Below are positions 59,484 to 64,000 of a DNA stretch of 64,000 nucleotides, piece after piece (position 1 is the first letter of the stretch; the number at the start of each line of letters is the position of its first letter). Below the pieces are notes generated by a model. That model was not told where the DNA came from. It ran no database searches and saw nothing but the letters and a program-made list of their open reading frames with translations. The stretch spans positions 1 through 64,000 of the forward strand of contig NZ_JBDIML010000008.1 in NCBI RefSeq assembly GCF_039614845.1. Direction: 5' to 3'. The translations under genes and the position numbers were made by a program. Source of the stretch: Ornithinibacillus xuwenensis (GTDB lineage: Bacteria > Bacillota > Bacilli > Bacillales > Amphibacillaceae).

Positions 59484-60071
59484 TTATTCTACTTTTTTAC
59501 CTGTAATCCCATAGAAGAATAGCTTCGTGAGTTCCTCGCTTAAATGATGTGATTGCTGAGACACTTCTTCCTTTGAGATATATTCACTAAACATTTGAAG
59601 GTAAAACATGATTGCTTCATTCGATATAGTTGGATCAATATAGCCCTGTTCTTTTCCAATGGAAAAAAATTCAGCTAAGCGAGGTATCACCCTATCTGCA
59701 TAGAACTTATTAATATCACTATTATTAGTCGTATATTCCTTCATTAGGTACTGATAAAAGTCTTCATGGATATTGTTTGCAACTTTCGTGTTGCGGTAGA
59801 TCACCTGTTTTATTTTTTCTGGAAATGGAAGATCACTATCGATGAGCTCCTCGGCTTCTAGCCATGATTCTTCTATATAGTAACTAATTACCTCGTTTGT
59901 GAGCTTATGTTTATTTTCGAAATAATTGTAGATGGTTACTTGAGAAACATTTGCTTCCTTCGCAATTTCGGCTACGGACACCTTTTGTACACCATGCTTA
60001 AGAAACAGAGACAATGCTCCTTCTAAAATTTGCTTCATTTTTATTTCTCTTCTTCGCTGAAATCCGTCCAT
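59484..60071 (-). CDS. TetR family transcriptional regulator (first)
   Basis: A 195-residue regulator. The TetR N-terminal helix-turn-helix spans about 10-60 (ILEGALSLFLKHGVQKVSVA, then EIAKEANVSQVTIYNYFENK). The C-terminal ligand domain is not recognisable. It lies divergently from the second TetR gene with a shared intergenic region of 253 bases that contains repeats of AATATTTCA. GAGG precedes ATG 60071; the frame opens at GTG 60080. Confidence 0.87.
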   Translation of the reverse strand: MDGFQRRREIKMKQILEGALSLFLKHGVQKVSVAEIAKEANVSQVTIYNYFENKHKLTNEVISYYIEESWLEAEELIDSDLPFPEKIKQVIYRNTKVANNIHEDFYQYLMKEYTTNNSDINKFYADRVIPRLAEFFSIGKEQGYIDPTISNEAIMFYLQMFSEYISKEEVSQQSHHLSEELTKLFFYGITGKKVE

Positions 60072-60241
60072 CTGGTTCACCTCTATCCCATTTTATATAA
60101 AGTTTTGAAATAAGACAATAAAGATATTTCAAAAATATGTTGTCAAAACAAAATCTATTGTATATTATGAACTATATAAGTAAAAATATTTCATAATTAT
60201 TCATCGAGTAAGATTTGGTTATCCTTTAAAAAACCAGCATT

Positions 60242-60287
60242 GACCACACTGGTCTAAACTGGTACGCTTAAATCGACCAGCATGGTC
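60242..60287. promoter_or_regulatory. Tandem palindromic operators before the TetR-ABC operon
   Basis: Two 13-base sites, GACCACACTGGTC (60242-60254) and GACCAGCATGGTC (60275-60287), share GACCA-N3-TGGTC. Their centres are 33 bases apart (about three turns), so two dimers could sit on one face. They lie 38 bases before the TetR gene start, consistent with autoregulation. Confidence 0.75.
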
Positions 60288-60324
60288 TAAAAGCTCTTAC
60301 GAACCAATAAACTAAGCATGAGAG

Positions 60325-60957
60325 GTGAGAAAAATTAACCAACCATTTTATAACCTCAAACCAGATAAACGAGAAAAAATTATTCATGCGGCGCTTCAGG
60401 AATTTGCTGAGAATGGCTATGAACAAGCTTCTACCAATAATATTGTGAAAAATGCTGGGATTGGTAAAGGCATGCTGTTTTATTACTTCAAAAATAAAAA
60501 AGAACTATACCTGTATTTAATTGACTATAGCTTAGCTATCATTACCAATGAATTTTTAGGGAAAATCGATACCAATGAACCGGATTTTATTGAACGGCTG
60601 AGACAGATAGCCAAAATTAAGATGGCGTACAATCAAGACTATCCAAACATACTTGGATTTCTTGCAAATGTTTATATACAAGAAGAAATTGAGCTGCCAG
60701 AAAATCTAACAAAACGATATGAGGAAATTATAAATCTACGCCATTCCGTGATGTATGAAAATATTGACACGTCATTATTTCGTGAGGATGTCGATCGGGA
60801 AAAAGCCTATCAGCTGATTGGATGGTCTATTGAGGGGTATCAAAATAATCTAATGAAACAATTTAAACATCAAAATGTGACTACTACGAATATGGATCCT
60901 TACTGGGATGAGTTTTATGACTATCTTAAGATTTTAAAAACCATTTTTTATAAATAA
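60325..60957 (+). CDS. TetR family transcriptional regulator of the ABC exporter
   Basis: A 210-residue regulator with helix-turn-helix at about 15-65 (KREKIIHAALQEFAENGYEQ, then NIVKNAGIGKGMLFYYFKNK). The remaining helices form a ligand domain. It begins at GTG 60325, which overlaps GAGAGGTG; an ATT at 60334 (six bases from that site) is a possible non-standard start. Fifteen bases separate it from the ATPase gene, so it probably controls the operon through the palindromes at 60242-60287. Confidence 0.88.
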   Translation: MRKINQPFYNLKPDKREKIIHAALQEFAENGYEQASTNNIVKNAGIGKGMLFYYFKNKKELYLYLIDYSLAIITNEFLGKIDTNEPDFIERLRQIAKIKMAYNQDYPNILGFLANVYIQEEIELPENLTKRYEEIINLRHSVMYENIDTSLFREDVDREKAYQLIGWSIEGYQNNLMKQFKHQNVTTTNMDPYWDEFYDYLKILKTIFYK

Positions 60958-60971
60958 GAGGAGGGGAAGAA

Positions 60972-61886
60972 ATGAGTGTTATTCAGATAAGTAATTTAAC
61001 GAAAAGGTTTGGTAAGTTCAAAGCATTAGATGGTGTTAACCTGGAAGTGAATAAGGGAGAGGTGTTTGGATTTATTGGCCCGAACGGTGCTGGTAAGTCA
61101 ACTACAATTCGAGTATTGCTGGGTATTTTAAAGGCGACTGAAGGAAGCGCGCAGATTTTTGGCAAGGATGTATGGGAAGATGCGGTAGAAATTCATAAGC
61201 ACATCGCTTATGTCCCTGGAGATGTTAACCTATGGCCTAACTTAACTGGAGGAGAAGTAATCGATTTATTTGTGAAACTCCGTGGAGGAAATAATCGGAA
61301 TAGACGTGAGGAGTTAATCAAACGCTTTAATCTGGATCCCTCCAAGAAATGCCGTACTTATTCAAAGGGTAATCGTCAAAAGGTTGCATTAGTGGCTGCC
61401 TTCTCCTCCGATGCGGATTTATATATATTAGATGAACCAACATCTGGATTAGATCCATTAATGGAGCAAGTCTTCCAAGAATGTGTATTGGAAGCAAAAC
61501 AAGCTGGGAAAAGCGTCCTTTTGTCTAGTCATATTCTCTCTGAGGTAGAGAAGCTGTGTGATCGCGTTGGTATTATTCGTCAGGGACAAATTATTGAAAC
61601 TGGTTCATTGAATGAACTGCGTCATTTAACCAGAACCAATCTCCTTGTTGAAACGAAGACACCTATTACAGGCTTACAAGAGTTAAATGGTATCCATAAA
61701 GTAGAAGAAAAAGAGCATGCTCTATCGTTTCAAGTGGATGGGGAGGAGCTTGATGCTGTTATTAAGCACATTAGTCAGTTTGGAATTGTGAAGCTAGAAA
61801 GTGCACCTCCAACTCTTGAAGACCTGTTTATGCGACACTATGAAGGAAAGGACCAAACGGAGGCTGGAGCAGGGGGGAAATCGTAA
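60972..61886 (+). CDS. ABC exporter ATP-binding protein
   Basis: A 304-residue ATPase of the CcmA/DrrA type: Walker A GPNGAGKSTTI (about residue 36), Q loop YVPGDVNLWPNLTGGE, signature YSKGNRQKVALVAAF (an LSGGQ variant, YSKGN), Walker B LYILDEPTSGLDP and switch SSHILSEVEKLC. The C-terminal 80 residues form a regulatory part. Exporters of this class handle drugs, lipids or antibiotics. It overlaps the permease gene by one base. Confidence 0.92.
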   Translation: MSVIQISNLTKRFGKFKALDGVNLEVNKGEVFGFIGPNGAGKSTTIRVLLGILKATEGSAQIFGKDVWEDAVEIHKHIAYVPGDVNLWPNLTGGEVIDLFVKLRGGNNRNRREELIKRFNLDPSKKCRTYSKGNRQKVALVAAFSSDADLYILDEPTSGLDPLMEQVFQECVLEAKQAGKSVLLSSHILSEVEKLCDRVGIIRQGQIIETGSLNELRHLTRTNLLVETKTPITGLQELNGIHKVEEKEHALSFQVDGEELDAVIKHISQFGIVKLESAPPTLEDLFMRHYEGKDQTEAGAGGKS

Positions 61887-63487
61887 TGGCGAATATGATT
61901 TACAGAAGAACTGGTAGGCTTTCCCGATTAATTATTAGACGGGATCGCTTACGCATTCCAATCTGGCTAATTGGAATATGCTTCTTTACGTTTATTGTTC
62001 CGGTTACATTTTTAGGGTTATATGGTTCACAGCAGGAACGTGATGCTATGGCAGAAACAATGGAAAATCCTGCAATGATTGCCATGGTTGGTCAGGCAGA
62101 TTTGGATAACTATACGGTTGGTGTGATGACTGCTCACCAAATGCTATTAATGACAGCAGTCGTTGTAGGTTTGATGAGCATTCTACTAGTGGCAAGACAC
62201 ACTAGAGGGGATGAAGAGGATGGTCGAATTGAGCTGATTCGATCGTTACCTGTTGGTAGACTCTCAAGCTTAAATGCAACATTGGTCGTTTATACGATAA
62301 CCAATATTTTGTTAGCGATTATTGTTGGGGTTGGTCTATACGCATTAAATATAGAATCAATGAATTTGGAAGGCTCCTTATTATATGGTGCTGCTTTAGG
62401 GGCAACCGGGATTATTTTTGCTGGAGTTACGGCATTATTTGCGCAACTGTCCGAAAGCTCTCGTGGTACAATAGGATACTCAATTGCAGTACTTCTTATT
62501 GCATATTTAGTTCGGGGTATAGGCGATGTCAGTAATGAAGCATTAAGTTGGATATCTCCTCTAGGATGGGTCACCAAAACCGCTGCATATGGAGAAAATA
62601 ACTGGTGGCCGATTATTTTAACGCTGATTGTTTCGCTTGTTTTATTTAGTCTCGCAAACTATCTAAATGCCATTCGAGATCTGGAGGCAGGGTTTCTCCC
62701 ATCAAAGCCTGGTAAGAAGCATGCCACTGCATTTTTACAATCGCCAATAGGGTTAGCATTAAGGCTTCAACGGACTGGAACCATTTCTTGGGCAATTGGG
62801 ATGTTTGTCATGGGCGCATCATACGGTTCTGTACTAGGAGATTTGGATTCCTTTTTTGAAGGAAATGATCTGATGCAGCAAATGTTAGCGTCAGAAGAAG
62901 GATTTTCTGTTACGGAGCAATTTTTGCCAATGCTGATGATTGTTATGGGAATACTGGCAACCGTTCCACCTATTATGGCAATGAATAAATTATATGGGGA
63001 AGAGAAGAAAAACCGAGTGGAGCACATACTTGGAAGGGCTGTTTCTCGTACAAAGTTAATGGCAAGTTTTCTAATCATTTCGGTCGTAAATGCCTTCGTC
63101 ATGATTTCGCTAGCTGGGATTGGACTTTGGGTAGCAGGTGCCTCGGTAATGGATGAACCGTTTGAATTTGGAACTATTTATGGTATGGCGTTAGCGTACT
63201 ATCCTGCGATGCTTGTGATGATAAGTATGGCTGTGTTGTTAATTGGTTATCTCCCAAGACGTACTAGTTTAATATGGTTATATGTATTTTATTCTTTCAT
63301 GGTCTTATACCTAGGAGGAATCTTCCAATTAGAAGAGTGGGTAGGTAAGCTTTCGCCGTTTGGCCATGTACCACAGCTTCCAGTAGAGGAAATGAGCTGG
63401 ATGCCGATTGTTATCTTAACAGTTGTGGCCCTTGTTTTATCAATCCTTGGATTTATTGGATATAATAAACGTGATATAGAAGGATAG
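61886..63487 (+). CDS. ABC-2-type exporter permease (TnrB3-like, polyketide antibiotic export family)
   Basis: A 533-residue membrane protein with about 12 predicted helices in two similar halves, as in COG3559 permeases. The first half has LVARHTRGDEEDGRIELIRS (the conserved cytoplasmic loop before helix 3), and the second half carries LYGEEKKNRVEHILGRAVSR in the same place. The family was named after an exporter of tetronasin; here the substrate is unknown. It is the third gene of the TetR-ATPase-permease operon. Confidence 0.87.
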   Translation: MANMIYRRTGRLSRLIIRRDRLRIPIWLIGICFFTFIVPVTFLGLYGSQQERDAMAETMENPAMIAMVGQADLDNYTVGVMTAHQMLLMTAVVVGLMSILLVARHTRGDEEDGRIELIRSLPVGRLSSLNATLVVYTITNILLAIIVGVGLYALNIESMNLEGSLLYGAALGATGIIFAGVTALFAQLSESSRGTIGYSIAVLLIAYLVRGIGDVSNEALSWISPLGWVTKTAAYGENNWWPIILTLIVSLVLFSLANYLNAIRDLEAGFLPSKPGKKHATAFLQSPIGLALRLQRTGTISWAIGMFVMGASYGSVLGDLDSFFEGNDLMQQMLASEEGFSVTEQFLPMLMIVMGILATVPPIMAMNKLYGEEKKNRVEHILGRAVSRTKLMASFLIISVVNAFVMISLAGIGLWVAGASVMDEPFEFGTIYGMALAYYPAMLVMISMAVLLIGYLPRRTSLIWLYVFYSFMVLYLGGIFQLEEWVGKLSPFGHVPQLPVEEMSWMPIVILTVVALVLSILGFIGYNKRDIEG

Positions 63488-63499
63488 AAGTAAAGAGTT

Positions 63500-63538
63500 G
63501 CCATACGTTCCCAGTAACAATAGAGCGTATGGCTTTTT
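63500..63538 (+). terminator. ABC exporter operon terminator
   Basis: GCCATACG pairs with CGTATGGC around 18 bases and continues into T5. Confidence 0.85.
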
Positions 63539-63674
63539 ATATGGAATGAACAAAATTAAGTCTCATGGCTAGTTGAACATGATAGAATAAGAGAGGCTTA
63601 GTCACGATATAATGAACGAAACACTTCAATTATTTTGGAAGAAACTTAGAGTATGATTGAAAGGAATATTTATG

Positions 63675-64000
63675 ATGAAAACGAAAGAAATGAAAGCCTT
63701 AACGCCACACTATGACCCTTGGGAAGCTTATATGGATGTGGAAGAATACGGGGCCATGGCGTTATCGAATGTTGAATTTACAACAACATATCTATGTAAT
63801 ATGCGTTGTGCTCACTGTGCAGTCGGTTATATGCTGCAGTCAAAGGATCCTGATGCCTTACCAGCTGAATTATTAATACAACGGCTAGAGGAGATTCCGC
63901 AGTTAAGAACCATGAGTATTACCGGCGGAGAACCGATGATGAATAAAAAATCGGTTCGTAATTATGTGGTTCCATTACTGAAATATGCACATGAACGTGG
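63675..64000 (+). CDS. yfkAB: YfkAB-like radical SAM/CxCxxxxC motif protein (partial)
   Basis: The first 108 codons of a gene cut by the window end. The radical SAM cluster motif C-x3-C-x2-C is CNMRCAHC, after FTTTYLCNMR, and SITGGEPMM follows as the SAM-binding GGE motif. PHYDPWEAYMDVEEYG at the start and MLQSKDPDALPAELL agree with B. subtilis YfkAB, a radical SAM protein of unknown function. Two ATGs (63672, 63675) follow AAAGGAA; the second is better spaced. Confidence 0.88.
   Translation, partial: MKTKEMKALTPHYDPWEAYMDVEEYGAMALSNVEFTTTYLCNMRCAHCAVGYMLQSKDPDALPAELLIQRLEEIPQLRTMSITGGEPMMNKKSVRNYVVPLLKYAHER

Noticed and set aside
60318..60338. Six-codon minicistron before the second TetR gene
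   Set aside because: ATG at 60318 opens a tiny frame ending at TAA 60336-60338, but it has no ribosome binding site of its own and no homology; probably chance.

Overview
The window looks like chromosome of a low-GC, spore-forming member of the Bacillaceae, probably a relative of Oceanobacillus, Virgibacillus or Lentibacillus. This rests on the B. subtilis-like sigW-rsiW and cdaA-cdaR-glmM-glmS order, a glmS ribozyme, a Spo0E-type phosphatase, YwaF, YugN and YfkAB homologues, and AGGAGG-type ribosome binding sites. It is not a species call. One trait is unusual for the family: a four-gene mevalonate-pathway operon.

Layout. 1-4420: end of an rRNA operon (23S tail, 5S), tRNA-Asn and tRNA-Thr, two membrane-protein genes, fabI with a FapR-like box, then a Glu-Val-Thr-Tyr-Gln-Lys tRNA array containing a partial duplicate of tRNA-Lys. 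4546-8926: mvaA-mvk-mvaD-pmk. 9065-19759: a core block with arginase, a Spo0E-like gene, sigW-rsiW, cdaA-cdaR-glmM, an S9 peptidase, and glmS behind its ribozyme. 19900-24000: an accessory island with a chloramphenicol acetyltransferase under translational attenuation, a GNAT enzyme, a resolvase tail, a WYL regulator and a DJ-1/PfpI protein. 23942-38908: a MacB-like ABC system with a 1090-residue permease, a peptidoglycan hydrolase, a phosphotransferase, a type 2 isoleucyl-tRNA synthetase behind a divergent T-box, a MerR/serine-hydrolase pair, a fragment resembling the ABC permease C-terminus, an EamA transporter and an SgrR-like gene broken by one in-frame TGA. 39030-48600: a c-di-AMP riboswitch and KtrB-like potassium channel, a Doc-type toxin-antitoxin pair, a C45 peptidase, and a copper block (sulfite-reductase-like protein, csoR, copA, copZ) with two CsoR-like operators. 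48630-64000: MFS transporter, methyltransferase, an orphan MurE-like ligase, a HAD-ribD-ribA operon, two PadR modules, two TetR regulators, a two-gene ABC exporter and the start of yfkAB.

How parts connect. CdaA makes c-di-AMP, and the riboswitch before the KtrB gene should sense it, so synthesis and one target lie in the same window. GlmM and GlmS both serve UDP-GlcNAc synthesis, and the ribozyme gives feedback by GlcN6P. CsoR probably controls its own operon and the upstream sulfite-reductase-like gene. The ribA-ribD-HAD order holds, in principle, the steps from GTP to 5-amino-6-ribitylaminouracil but not the last two riboflavin steps. I saw no CRISPR array, no prophage and no intact insertion sequence. 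All calls come from reading sequence and translations by eye; no database search was run.
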